Source of the DNA: Agrypnia vestita
Lineage: Eukaryota > Arthropoda > Insecta > Trichoptera > Phryganeidae
Direction: 5' to 3'
NCBI GenBank assembly: GCA_016648135.1
Contig: JADDOH010010096.1
Location: 1-64,000, forward strand
Length of the DNA stretch: 64,000 bases
The position numbers and the translations under genes are program-made. The notes below the pieces were generated by a model. That model saw only the letters and a list, made by a program, of their open reading frames with translations. It made no database searches and was not told the origin of the DNA. Positions 22,818-33,550 of the stretch are shown one piece after another; positions within the stretch are counted from its first letter, which is position 1; every line of letters starts with the position of its first letter.

Positions 22818-23275
22818 TCATACCTAGAATAAGTAACAAATATGACAGTAGAACGCTCGAACATATAGTTCCTAGAATTTTTAATTAACTACCGCCAGAA
22901 CTTAAATGCGAATTTTCTTGTAATAAGGGCAAAATAAGAGAGTGGCTACTCGGTCAGTAGTTTATGTATGATTGAGAGTATGTTTAATTTACTATGCTTA
23001 TGTATTTTTATTTTGTATCACATATTTAGTTAGGTATCTGTATAAAATTATGCTTAAAGATAAGTTGTTCCGATTGTAAATATTAATTATAAATATGAAC
23101 AAATTTTCAAACTATTATGTTTCTAGATGAGCAAATCGATCACTACCAACAACAAGCCATGAAAAGTGGCTTGGTAGGGTCTTAAAAATGGCATATTATA
23201 TTGTTTGTATTTGTATATTTATCCTTTGTATTTGTTATTTTTTATGTAATAATAAAAAAATTAAAAAAATAAAAA
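22818..23275 (+). mobile_element. Second LINE fragment, opposite orientation, C-terminal remnant plus 3' UTR
   Basis: The plus-strand frame at 22818-22965 reads IIPRISNKYDSRTLEHIVPR, IFN, stop, LPPELKC and KIREWLLGQ. This resembles the CR1/jockey C-terminal end (IPR..T.YG.R.F.Y..P..WN.LP...K...K...WL). The following 300 bp is non-coding and A/T-rich, ending near AATAATAAAAAAATTAAAAA. It abuts the minus-strand LINE tail directly, so one was inserted into or next to the other. Confidence 0.55.
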
Positions 23276-23448
23276 ATTATTGTCGTCATCGAGGATTACT
23301 TATAATGTACTAAATTCGAGGAAACATAGCCTATAAATTTATAGGAAACATGATTTTGGAAGGGATAGATATATAAAATCTATACTCTGTTCACGGAGTC
23401 AAGACAGTACTGAAAAAATGTGCAAGTAAGTGATTGGTCGAAAATAAG

Positions 23449-23676
23449 ACTCTAAAGTAGCAAAAAATGTCCTTAGGTTTTCACGGCCGTTCAGAAACTT
23501 CTGTGTATAGTTTTCTGGGATATTCTGCCGTGTATATGTGACCTCTCTGGCCAACGTTTCGGATCCCAATGCAGGGTCCATCATCAGGGCTGATGTAAAC
23601 GAAACGTTGGCCAGAGAGGTCACATATTCACGGCAGAATATCCCAGAAAACTATACACAAAATACTCTATAGTAGC
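23449..23676. mobile_element. Palindromic PLE-like element with 13-bp target duplication
   Basis: The flanks ACTCTAAAGTAGC (23449-23461) and ACTCTATAGTAGC (23664-23676) differ at one base and bracket a 202-bp insert. Inside, GTATAGTTTTCTGGGATATT, CTGCCGTGTATATGTGACCT and CTCTGGCCAACGTTTCG are repeated in inverse order and orientation around CATCAGGGCTGATG, giving a near-perfect foldback. Only the first about 40 bp (GGTTTTCACGGCCGTTCAGA) are outside the palindrome. It is non-coding. The family includes copies at 6506, 25861, 41690 and 44465. Confidence 0.8.
23550..23590 (-). ncRNA. Hammerhead-ribozyme-like motif
   Basis: Minus strand: GCC stem I, intact CTGATGA, extra T, stem II GGACCC/GGGATCC with one bulged A, GAA, palindromic ACGT stem III, T, then GGC closing stem I. 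All conserved core positions are intact. Confidence 0.6.
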
Positions 23677-24240
23677 GTTTACATTATGAGTAAATTTAGT
23701 TTGTTCGTGCAACTCGTATCGTTCAGACGCTGCGATCAAAATACATAGTCATACATAGACGTAATATCGGAAAGTTTAATAATAAATTTAGGAAGTGACC
23801 ACAGCGACAATGATGTTGCGTATGGTGAATAAATCTTTTTTCTTTTAAATTGTATTTTATAAGTTGTACTAAATGAACAACATTGTTATCATATTTATAT
23901 AATAAAATAAATAAATTAAACAGTACGATTTTCCTTTTCTAAATCTTAGTTTATTCATATCGTCAAAATAATTGCCAGCAATTTGCATTTTAATATTCAC
24001 AGTTAACTTTCGCAAGTAAAATTGGTGAAAATTATAAAGAAGCGCAATGCGAACGCGCCTTATACTCCAAGCCAATGAGTGACGCCCACGTGACCTTGTG
24101 AGGAACTATTTTATCCTTATCGTTTATATGCAATTGTATCACAGAGAAAGCGCTTTGCTAGCTCATCTCTGTGAATGCTGTATAGAGTTCAGAACATTTT
24201 GAATAAATTCTTAATCCTCGATAACAGCATTCAAAATATT
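23677..24240. other. Gene-free stretch
   Basis: No supported gene or repeat. Confidence 0.35.
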
Positions 24241-24630
24241 TTTACTCCCTTTTATTAACTCGTGGCGTCTGTTTCTTTGACGCAAAAACTTTGGATCAAA
24301 TTTTAACCCTTTTCCCGTGATCCAATCAAGCTGAATCTTCGCAAGCAGACTTGTGGCGACGATCAAGAAGATTTATCAAATTTTCGTTAAAAAAAAATTA
24401 TAGTATAACTTTGGATTTTTAAAAATTTTTAATGGTTTATATATTTCGACGCATCTGGTAGACACTAAACCTGATTATAGTATAATTTTGGATTATTGAA
24501 AATTTTTTATTACTCACTTTTGTAGCGTCGCCCGACCGAAGCCCAATGCGTTGGTTAAGCGCCAAACCAGTTTCCACTAGTAAATGAGAAAGGGAGTATA
24601 ATGAAAACTTGGTTTTTTGGATTAGTTTTT
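24241..24630 (+). repeat. Repeat family B copy
   Basis: Begins TTTTTACTCCCTTTTATTAA and ends AGAAAGGGAGTATAATGAAA, with the same internal blocks as the 10 kb copies. It lies beside the inverted TATA-box word at 24643-24660. Confidence 0.8.
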
Positions 24631-24642
24631 TTAATATTACTA

Positions 24643-24660
24643 CTGCCTTTGCTTTTATAC
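24643..24660 (-). repeat. Inverted copy of the TATA-box word at 22463-22480
   Basis: CTGCCTTTGCTTTTATAC is the exact reverse complement of GTATAAAAGCAAAGGCAG at 22463-22480. Weaker similarity continues on the upstream side of the TATA box (ATGTGAAG against ATGCGGGG). Confidence 0.6.
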
Positions 24661-24946
24661 TTCACATATCATGTATTACGTATAAAATTAGCATTAAAAT
24701 TAAAATTATATTATTTTATTTGACACATTGTTATTAACATTTCACACTAGGTCGAGTCTACTTATGATGAAAAGGTTTTAATACGAAAAATACGTAATTT
24801 AATATTTAGACACTTTTCACGTATTTATGAACGAGAATATCTGCACCATCAAACAAAATGTTTCAGTGTTAATAAAACTATAATTTTGCGTGCCCGCGTT
24901 TACTTTCTTTAATTTTGCAAGTATTTCTCAAGCAAGTGCCGATTTA

Positions 24947-25273
24947 TGTATATTATAGATGTCTCACAGAGACGAAACTGTATTTTTATGGGAAAGAAGG
25001 TATAGAAGTCATTTTTTTGTGTACATAGGACTTACGACCTGTCGTATGGTTGGCTTAAGTGATCACTTTACACATATGTAACGTTCGCCATTTCCACCCA
25101 TGATAGAATATACCATGTCTACTAATTTTTTGGAAGTTTTATATATGTGTAAAGTGATCACTTAAGCCAACCATACGATAGGTCGTAAGTCCTGTGTACA
25201 CCAAAAAATGACTTCTATACCTACTTTCCCATAAAAATGCAGCTTCGTCTCTGTGAGACATCTATAATATACA
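24947..25273. mobile_element. MITE family A, complete foldback copy
   Basis: Terminal inverted repeats start at ATGTATATTATAGATGTCTC (24947) and mirror at 25273, and the arms stay complementary almost to the centre (GGACTTACGACCTGTCGTAT against ATACGATAGGTCGTAAGTCC; TAAGTGATCACTTTACACAT against its complement). The termini carry TCTCACAGAGACGAA, itself a short palindrome. No coding frame. Other copies: 12940-13137, 32262-32640, 52858-53000, 54977-55210. Confidence 0.85.
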
Positions 25274-25499
25274 TCAATTGATTAATGATGTCTCTGTGAC
25301 AAGAAATCCAGCATTTTGATTAAGATTTGAACAAGCTCAAAAAATATTCTGAAATAACGATTTATTTATTTTTTATAAACCTAATTGTAACCGAATTATC
25401 TCGAGAATATTGAACGAGAGAAAGGTACACTGTAAGACTGCTACCGCAACCGATTTGTGCTAGCAAAACTAATTTGATTTGTCTTTTTGATTTCCCCTA

Positions 25500-25760
25500 A
25501 TTGAATTTGCCGCATTTCGTTCGCTTCACTCACGGGCGAGACTGCTTGATCAACCTGTCATCTAATTACATAATTAACCGATCCGGTGTCACGCGGTGCC
25601 GCCCTGACGAGCGCCGCGCGGATCCAGGTGATGCAATTATTCTCACTTTGCGAGGAGGGGGCGGAAGTAAGTGGATAAGGAAAAACAAATACGTCCCGGG
25701 ATTGAGGTTCATAAATCTTTATAAAGATTTATCACCGTTAGATCGAGTCTGATTCGTATT
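25500..25760. other. GC-rich unique island
   Basis: Contains CGGTGTCACGCGGTGCCGCC and GACGAGCGCCGCGCGGATCC next to CATCTAATTACATAATTAAC (paired homeodomain-type words). An 83-codon plus frame at 25501-25752 shows no recognisable domain. A regulatory element seems more likely than an exon. Confidence 0.3.
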
Positions 25761-25847
25761 GAAGAAAGGGATCTCGCTCTTCCAGCGGACGTATCAGATT
25801 GTGTAGGGACAAAAGTCGTTAGAAAAGTAAGAGAGGACGTTACAGAG

Positions 25848-26347
25848 TGTTCCATAGTGCTCTTGGGTTTTCACGGCCGTTCGGAATCTTACGTGTATAG
25901 TTTTCTGGGATATTCTGCCGTGTACATGTGACCTCTCTTGCCGACGTTTCGGATCCCATTTCGGATCCGTTAGTGGATAAAACAGTGGCATAACGCTACA
26001 TAAATTCTTGACAACACCTGTCTCCGACACGCTACATCAAGACACACACACCCTGCTTTCGACACGGTACTGCAATCCAGTACTTAACCTAAAACAAACT
26101 TGGACACATACACCTGACTTCGGTACAGTATTGCAAGGCACTACATCAAGACACACACTGCTTTTGACACGGTACTGCAATCCAGTACTTGACCTAACAC
26201 AAACTTGGACATACCCTGACTTCGGTACGGTATTGCAATGCAATACTTAACCTACACTTCAAAACACACCCTTCACATCCAGGCCAGGAGGTCACATATA
26301 CACGGCAGAATATCCTAGAAAACTATACACATAATGTTCCATAGTGC
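25848..26347 (+). mobile_element. PLE-like element with internal minisatellite and 13-bp target duplication
   Basis: TGTTCCATAGTGC occurs at 25848-25860 and 26335-26347, a perfect 13-bp target-site duplication. The 474-bp insert starts with the family head GGGTTTTCACGGCCGTTCGG, goes through GTATAGTTTTCTGGGATATT and ACGTTTCGGATCCCA, then an imperfect tandem array (26030-26255), and ends in the inverted copy GAGGTCACATATACACGGCA, GAATATCCTAGAAAACTATA. The right half lacks the hammerhead core. The perfect target duplication suggests a fairly recent insertion. Confidence 0.85.
26030..26255 (+). repeat. Imperfect tandem array inside the PLE-like element
   Basis: CGACACGGTACTGCAATCCA, GTACTTAACC, ACAAACTTGGACA and CTGACTTCGGTACAGTATTG recur roughly every 110 bp, and within each unit TTCGG-or-CGACACGGTA-TTGCAA words alternate. 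Related sequence lies at 41578-41680 in the same element family. Confidence 0.75.
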
Positions 26348-26992
26348 ATTACATTTTTACTTCACATCATTTAGTAATCATAATAATTAATGATTTATCA
26401 GATAAAGTGCTACATGTTTTTACCCGATTTCATTTTTGATATCATTACGATTTTATATCTTACTTTCTCAATCTCTTCAATTGCGCTCTAAAACTAGTTC
26501 GCAATTTTTCTAATGCTCCATTTCACCAACTCTTGATTTAAGGGGTTATAATACTCGAGAGCCTGAAATTTATGTATAAATTAGGTGTTTTTTTTACATG
26601 AAGACAGTTTTTTATAATCACACATATTACACCTTATTTTATTGAAAGATCCTTCGCCGTGGACATATTTCCTTTCTTAATAAGAACATTGACTTCTTTT
26701 CTGTCTCAGAAAGACGTGCACCGGGAATATTGCGCCCCATTCATGGCGGAGAAGCTCCGCGTAAGTGAACGTGACTCGGACATTGTTTTTCTTTTCGAAA
26801 AATTTCCTAATAAATAATTAAAAATAATAAATCACCGAATTTCTACCTTAATTTAAGGTCCCTGAACATAAGGGGTTACCAACCCAAAAAGCCTGAAATT
26901 AATCACGAACCTGCCGAAAACATCACACACCCAAACACAATGTCAAGTATACCTACTTATACCTACTCAAAACAAAAATTATCGAATATAAT
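26348..26992. repeat. AT-rich stretch with two weak GAGCCTGAAATTTA-type repeat copies
   Basis: Copies of the short motif seen at 4800 occur near 26538 and 26872. No gene was recognised. Confidence 0.35.
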
Positions 26993-27480
26993 TTCAATTT
27001 ATAGAAATAAATTTTGTTTACGCCACTTTTTTATTGGAAAAAATCAACATGTCTCAAAGCCAATGGCTTCTTCGTGAGGATAACAAATGTATAATAACAA
27101 AATTAAATTTCAAAATCGAAGTATAGATAATCAAAATATTAATAATTGATATATGGAAAATGAATTAAAATAAAGTACCTACTTAACGTGAAAATAAATT
27201 TAAAAGATACTAAAGATATACTATTTATAAAAAGGACCTGGTTATTAATAATATTCAATTTACTATTAACACTTTTTCTTATTTCCAAAATGTATTATTA
27301 GTTATTATTACTCATTTTCAATATATAACTTTTTAATATGACTATCTATACTTCGATTATTAAATTTAATTTTGTTATTATACATTTGTTATCCTGAAAA
27401 AGAAGCTTTGATACATGTTGAATTTTTTTCAATAAAAAAAGTGGTGTAAACAAAGTTTATTTCTATAAATTATAATTATA
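26993..27480. mobile_element. Foldback element, PLE-type terminal repeats inverted
   Basis: The left arm (ATAGAAATAAATTTTGTTTA, CTTTTTTATTGGAAAAAATC, AACATGTCTCAAAGCCAATG) is the reverse complement of the right arm (CATGTTGAATTTTTTTCAAT, AAAAAAGTGGTGTAAACAAA). Degenerate hammerhead remnants are present in both arms (27053-27090 minus, 27393-27430 plus: CTGAAAA, AAGAAGC). The same family as the tandem repeat at 39319-39640. Confidence 0.7.
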
Positions 27481-28544
27481 ATGTCCTCACAAAATAATTT
27501 TTCTGTGTTTGAAGAAGAAGAATATAATTTCATTTGTCATAAAATAAAAAATATTTCGCACATTAAACACTCTGTAGTTCTCTAGATTTAGATCTTCCTT
27601 TATTGTTTTACTTTTGAATAAGTAAATATGGGACTCATTTATCCTGAAATCTTTTTATCCTTTCAGTCGGACAACTCCAAGTAAATAATAATACAGCTCG
27701 ACTTTTATCAAAGTTTCTAGCTGTTCAAATATGAATTAGGTATTATTAATATCGTATCAACTCTTAGAGTATTTTTATACAAAACGATAACCCTGGTCAA
27801 TATTTGGATATCTGTTATTTTCTAAGCATTAAGATTTTTTTTTATTTCTGCCAGTGCTACAAAACTGACGATTTGTTTAAAAAAGCGGATGTGGATTCTG
27901 CGAGAGACGTGTGGTGTACGTTACCTGCCCTACGTGTTTATCCCGGCGGGATTTTATAGTCTAATAAATAAAAAAATTGAGAAAAACGGTCTACTTGGAG
28001 TTACTAAATTGAAAATATAATACAGGCAGAAAGTGTTATCGGTTTAAATATCAATAATTCTATTCCCAAAGACGAAATTTCGTGCGAAACGAGGGTATAT
28101 TGAGCTCCACAATCGTCCCTTTGAGCTCTTCCAGAAAATAATACTCACGTTCGACTGTCCGCCCACCCTTGTCCCTGCAACCTTCGGCGAAGGGCGGAAA
28201 GCGGAAACTGTCGGCAGCCTTCGTTACCTTATGCTGTATAGTACAAGTTTTCTTGTAAAAGATTTTTCCACGAAAATATACTTTTGACACTCGTTATCTG
28301 TTCAAACTACGAAGACTTTTTACCATTTGTTATTTATACATATTTCTTAACAAATAAACTACCATAAGATATTTTGTTATTGTAAGTAATATATAATGTA
28401 AGTATTGTATAATATAATATATAATAGAATAAGTAAAGTAAAGAAAATTTTAAGAGATTGGATCATCAAATGGACCATCAATGGATTCATCAAAGTATCG
28501 TCGCTGTATATATAATAAAGCCAATATTATTTATTGAATTGGCG
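27481..28544. other. Gene-free AT-rich stretch
   Basis: No supported gene. A GC-richer patch at about 28080-28220 lacks a recognisable product. Confidence 0.35.
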
Positions 28545-28840
28545 TTAACTTTGTGGAATGACATTATAATTATATATAAATAAATAGATTACTTGTCTAA
28601 GACCACTAATGAGTTTAAGATGATTACACAACTAGTTTCGACAACCACCGATGTTGTCATCAACGGGTGATAATTTAAACGTTTAAATCATGTTTAATTA
28701 TGTTTAATAATGTTTAATTCATGTTTAAATCATCACCCGTTGATGACAACATCGGTAGTTGTCGAAACTAGTTGTGTAATCATCTTAAACTCATTAGTGG
28801 TCTTAGACAAGTAATCAATTTATTTATATATAATAATAAA
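28545..28840. mobile_element. Foldback element, PLE-type terminal repeats inverted
   Basis: The left arm AGATTACTTGTCTAAGACCA, CTAATGAGTTTAAGATGATT, ACACAACTAGTTTCGACAAC is mirrored by the right arm GTTGTCGAAACTAGTTGTGT ... TGGTCTTAGACAAGTAATC. The centre holds three CATGTTTAA/TATGTTTAAT words. The minus-strand relative at 51785-51960 carries a better hammerhead. It is non-coding. Confidence 0.75.
28734..28779 (+). ncRNA. Hammerhead-like motif, degenerate
   Basis: TTGATGA in place of CTGATGA, stem II GACAAC/GTTGTC, GAA, palindromic ACTAGT, T, GTG. CAC is present upstream but displaced by three bases, so stem I is disrupted. Confidence 0.4.
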
Positions 28841-31136
28841 GCCAATGTACCGTTTAGTACATTCTGTGTTGAACGAATCCATTTGTCAATTTTTCATATA
28901 AATAATGGAGATATACTAAAAAAAACATTGCCGTTCATCTGGAGAGTCTGCCTAGTAATTATTTAAAATATTTTTTATAAATCTATTATTAATTTTTAAA
29001 ACAATTTCATTCGTTTATCTCAGAATGTACTAAAACGTCACATAGGCATAGGATTAATTATATATACAGCGACGGTATACAGCAACAATTTTTATTATAT
29101 TTAAACCGGTGTTTCTATTGTTAACAATGTTGAACTATTACTTACGACAGTAGGTACTTAACATAACCAAATACGACATATTCTTAAAATGATTTCATAA
29201 TAATGTTTCTCACCACTATCTGATAACAGATTATAATAACAATTATTATTCCTAGCCTGTTTTTAAATAATAATCCAATAGAGCCTAACGGTTTGCGTCT
29301 TGGATAAATGTCGCGTAACCTTAACCTAGTCCTTTTACGACATATATTTATACACTTGCTGGTAAAAATTTGAAAATATAATTTTGTACCTGTAGTTTTG
29401 AGATGAATTTTTTCTTATTACATTGCCTTTCATTAAATGCTATTGGATAATAAATTAAAATTTTCTAATAAAATATTATAATCTGCGTAGAAGAAACGCG
29501 ATTGAGTTACATATGTTTTTAAGTTATGTAATAATTAATAATAGTATTATGGATGCATTGTATATTATTAATGTTATTCAAAACTTGTAGTTATTTGTCC
29601 ATATTGAAACCAAATAATATTTTTATAATATCCGTAGGAATTTTTTTAATGATTTAATAAACACCGTGGAAACATGTGGTGGGCTATGGTAAAACATTAA
29701 TTTGCTCTTCTGCGTTATAAAATAATCTTCTATTTACGGCTATCTTCTATTATTAATATATTAAACACACGATGGAATTGTCTCGTTCAGCCAATTACGC
29801 GATGCTCGAAATATAAACTAAATTACTTTGCAACAAAATTAATGAAAAATCACGCTAAGTTATCAGATTAACTCAATTAAAATTCCATTCATTCAATAAA
29901 AATTCATTTCATAACTCAACAAAAATTTATGGCTCCACTGTTAAAAAAGTTTTGCTGCGAAGTTGTGGAAGTTTTTAATGGGGGCTTTAGAAACCTGGAT
30001 AATTTCGAGCCTCTACAATACGTTTTGACAATTTTCTTCTTCGTTAGGATGACTGGCATTCGGTCGGCGGAAACCGCTCTGAGACTGAAATTATTTCATT
30101 GTTGCCTTTGATCATTCAGGATGAATCAGTTTGTTAGAAACTCAGTCCTCAAATCATTTGCGACAAGCTTTTTGATCTGTTAGCAATCGTATGATTCTAA
30201 TAAACGAAACGACATTAAATTCAATTAGTTGGGTACCGTGATTCCACAATCTGTGATGAATTTATGTATTGGAGCTATAGTTTTTAAATTTATTCTGATG
30301 AATTAAATTACATTTAAATTAGAATATCTGATATATAAATAATATTTTTATTGAGGGGCCACAACCGTCCCCATAAAAAATCGACTATGATTTTATCATT
30401 ATATAATTATATTTATTGTAAACGTGGTGGCGCCGGTAGTTTTAGAACAATCTGTAAAAAAGTGGATAGCTGTATTTTAAGTATAATTAAACTATTCATA
30501 ATGAATAACCACAAAGTAATAGCAAAATACAACAGTATGTATTTTAAGTCTTTGTATAAGTTGATCTTCTTATCCTAATAGTAGGAGTCTATAAGCATTG
30601 TCATTTGTAATACTCTTAATAAGTGAGATGTCTGGCAAAACTAATTTAAAAAAATAATTAACCAGGCGAAGCGATCAGTTTTATAATTGCTTTCGTTATA
30701 TCATTAAAATATTTGATCAATAATTAGAGCTGCTAACTTAGTCATAGGTTCTTTAAATAATGGAGCAATGTTATTTACAATTATTACAATTACTTGGAAT
30801 CATTATCGGTTACGATGCGAATAATAATTAATTATCAAAGTGAGGACGTGATTCTATTGAAGGGCGAAAAAAATATAAAACACACAAAAAAATAAAAGGG
30901 ACACAATATGAAACAGATTGACATTTTACTAAAAAATATTTTATTCAACAAATTTTTGTCTTTGTAACTCTTCGTAATTTTAAACGCTTTTTTTCTCAAA
31001 AATACTTTTAGCTGCCTGCTTGATGAATCGAAATATTTTTTTATCTGCATTTTTCTTTTGTCGAAAATCGAAATTATGCATGAAAACATGTAGGTAATTT
31101 AAATCGAGTTTGTCAAAAAAAACTGTGTATACTTTC
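28841..31136. other. Long gene-free AT-rich stretch upstream of the host exon
   Basis: No supported gene, repeat copy or RNA. Frames of 60-84 codons are composition noise. Confidence 0.4.
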
Positions 31137-31138
31137 AG
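31131..31138 (+). promoter_or_regulatory. Candidate splice acceptor of the host exon
   Basis: TGTGTATACTTTCAG ends with AG at 31137-31138, preceded by a short pyrimidine-rich run. An exon starting at 31139 would begin with 5' UTR, because the coding frame has stops up to 31186. A weaker alternative AG lies at 31195-31196. A transcription start in this region cannot be excluded. Confidence 0.4.
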
Positions 31139-31279
31139 AAACACTTGTGTAATAGAAATCAGTGAAGTATCACGTGTGAGTGCTAAGTACGTGCAGTGGC
31201 CACGAGTGTGCAGGAACCGCAAGATTCGTCCATTTCCAATAAAACGTTGAATGAGAAAATTTCATCAACTTTGGATAAG

Positions 31280-32068
31280 ATGCTGGCGTGCGTGTGCCAG
31301 CCCTCGGAGACCAAACTGTACAAGGGGGGGGTGGTGACCCCGCTGGTGCACCTGCGCGGCAGGGGGCGCCCCCCCGGGGCCGTCCGGCCGCGGCCCCCGA
31401 AGCCCCCGCCCAAGCCGCAGTCCTCGTCCACCTCCAGCGAGGACACCAAGTCCTCCCCCAGCCACGACGACAAACGGAGCAGAGAAAATTCTCCGAAATG
31501 CGACAAAGGTAAAGAAGGCACAATCAACGCGGTTAATTTATCCGAGAGGATCGCTTCAAAGCCGATTGAAAGCAGTCCGAAAAAATCCGCAAAAGATGAG
31601 CCTTCCAGCGTCAAGAAAGAGTATGTGTACAAACACAGCAGCAAACTCAACAGGGATATTCCCAGACCGCACAAAAATATCAACGAGTCGATTCATGAAA
31701 ATAAAGGCGGTCGCAAGTGCATCAAGAAGGATCCCTTCTCCAGAGGGAACCAGGAAAAACTCTTAAAAACAAAAAACGACTCGGACAGCAACAGAGCAGC
31801 TGCGAGGGTAGACCCGGCCAGCGCCCAGGCTGACTCCAGCGACGGCAGCTGTAACGGCGTCGTCACGATAACAGACAACGACGGCAAGATTTACTGCGTC
31901 GATAATCTGATACTGGTCGGGGAGGATGTGTTCCGCAAGATCAGAGCTGACGGGGACGAGGCCCAGAAGGGGCCCCCCCTGCCGGAGAGGATGTCCAGGC
32001 TGACAGTGAAGAGCAAGGCCCAGGGAAGCGACGGAGACGTTCTGCCGAACGGAAGCAGTTCTCATGAG
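31280..32068 (+). CDS. Coding exon of an unrecognised Ser/Lys/Pro-rich protein with an AT-hook-like motif
   Basis: This is the only convincing host coding sequence in the window. The frame is open from 31187 to 32083, and 31280 is the first in-frame ATG (A at -3). An out-of-frame ATG lies upstream at 31251. If an upstream coding exon exists, the frame could instead enter at 31197. The exon ends at CATGAG followed by GTATGT at 32069, a good donor, leaving phase 0. The about 263 residues include LHLRGRGRPPG-like AT-hook sequence (RGRGRPPG, residues about 26-33), a PxxP-rich run (RPRPPKPPPKP), a Ser/Pro/Glu/Lys-rich disordered middle with SP sites, and a more folded-looking end, DGKIYCVDNLILVGEDVFRK. 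The first third is very GC-rich against AT-rich flanks. I do not recognise the family; nuclear DNA-binding is only suggested by the AT-hook. Confidence 0.75.
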
Positions 32069-32074
32069 GTATGT
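32069..32074 (+). promoter_or_regulatory. Splice donor after the host exon
   Basis: GAG|GTATGT matches the donor consensus. The coding frame ends only 15 bases later, and composition turns AT-rich at this exact point. Confidence 0.65.
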
Positions 32075-32261
32075 TTTTTATGAATAAATATAGTGAATAT
32101 ATTCGTACATATATGTTATAGTTTTAACAATGAACTACCTGTTCTAGAGATAAAACTAACATAATATTCACAATATTTTTTTTGAATATATTCAAATTTT
32201 CTAAGAGCACAATTACTGTATTTTTGTCCCATAAAGAATGGTCATCAATATGTCATAGGTG

Positions 32262-32640
32262 TCTCACAGATACGCAACTATTTTTATTTGTTAAAAGTAG
32301 ATATAGATCTATTTGGGTGTTACAGGGTTGTCATTGGCATTGGGTCTGTCATTGGGAAATTTGATAGATGTGGTAGTCTACATGGGTGAAATCAGTGAAT
32401 GTCACATTGTGCAGTTATCACTTAACCCAGCCAATCGATATGGGTGAAATCGGTGAATGTTACATTGTGCAGTTATCACTTAACCCAGCCAATCGATATG
32501 GGTGAAATCGGAGAACGTTACATTGTGTAAAGTGATCACTTAATCCAGCCAATGACAGGCCGTCAGCCCTGTATACACCCTAAGACTTCAATACCTACTT
32601 TCCCATATAAAAAAGGTTCGTCTCTGTTAGACATCTGTAA
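32262..32640. mobile_element. MITE family A copy with internal tandem amplification
   Basis: GTGTCTCACAGATACGCAAC at the left and GTTCGTCTCTGTTAGACATC at the right are the family termini. The right half (TGTAAAGTGATCACTTAATC, CCTGTATACACCC) matches 25150-25260. The middle has been expanded by three 58-bp repeats (next entry). It lies in the intron after the host exon. Confidence 0.75.
32382..32555 (+). repeat. 58-bp tandem repeat x 3 inside MITE
   Basis: Units start at 32382, 32440 and 32498, each with ATGGGTGAAATC, ACATTGTG and ATCACTTAACCCAGCCAAT-type sequence. The third unit diverges into the normal MITE arm (TGTAAAGTGATCACTTAATC). Confidence 0.85.
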
Positions 32641-33540
32641 TATATTTTGACTAACTTATATTCATGTATGCTTTGGTTTGGTTTTATTATGTTTACATCA
32701 ATCCTCATTTTAAATATGTGATCCCATTTGGTTATCATAGATAACACAAATTTTTAATCATCATCATCAAACATAATATGTAATTTCATTGTCTGTCCGT
32801 CCGTCTGTCTGTCTGTCCCCGTAACTTCTTGTGATATCCGTAATTTCCTTCGAATTCGCGGCTAAAAAAACGGCCGAAGATGGGGCTTAAATTTCGGGAC
32901 ACCAAATCCTCTCTCCACCAGTCTCTTCGTGGACCGCTAAAAAGATGCTATAAATATATACTAGGGCTTAGCAAAGACACGAACCAATTTTCTGTCATTT
33001 TTGACGGGTAGTTTATAATAACTATAATACAGCTAGTTTATAATAACTATACTTAATATTACAAAAACTCATTGCATATTTTTAATCTCGTTTTTTTATG
33101 TTAGTAAAAAAAATTTGGGTTCGCAGTTAAGTGCCAAAGTGTCGTGTTTATTGAGAACATTTTTAGAATTGGTTGGACTATTTATTAAATGTAGTTATTT
33201 ATTTATTCTCCGAAACCTATTTGTCAGAATTATTCGATAAATTTATCTTTATTTATTTTTTAAATATTTTCATAAATATGTTTCATAAAAATTTAATGCT
33301 AGAAATTATACTTATAACCATTGTAGTTTAAACGTTTTCTAGTTTATTTAAATTAACTTATTTATATTCTTTTATACTTTTGTTTGTTGTGTATAAAGTA
33401 AAGATAATATAAGAAGATTTATTTGATTTCCAATGGTTTTGGTATGAAATACATTCTTATATTATTTTCATAATCTTTAATGATATTTACTAGGTAAATA
33501 AGTATATTCGTGCGTGATTCACTTCAACATATTACTTTTA
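32641..33540. other. Intronic AT-rich stretch with a GTCT/GTCC microsatellite near 32790
   Basis: The run TCTGTCCGTCCGTCTGTCTG lies at about 32792-32815, followed by a GC-richer piece (CGAATTCGCGGCTAAAAAAA). No gene was recognised. Confidence 0.4.
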
Positions 33541-33550
33541 CTATTTTTTT

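Noticed and set aside
31196..31279. Using GTG at 31196 as the start of the host protein
   Set aside because: Nuclear genes of animals rarely start at GTG. The open frame upstream of the ATG may be coding only if an upstream exon joins near 31197, whose acceptor is weak.
31170..31683. Antisense frames opposite the host exon (117 and 166 codons)
   Set aside because: They are shadows of the GC-rich plus-strand exon; the plus frame is longer and ends in a good donor at the composition change.
32814..33010. Family B copy after the GTCT microsatellite
   Set aside because: Only the TCTGTCTGTC word is shared; the rest does not match the family.
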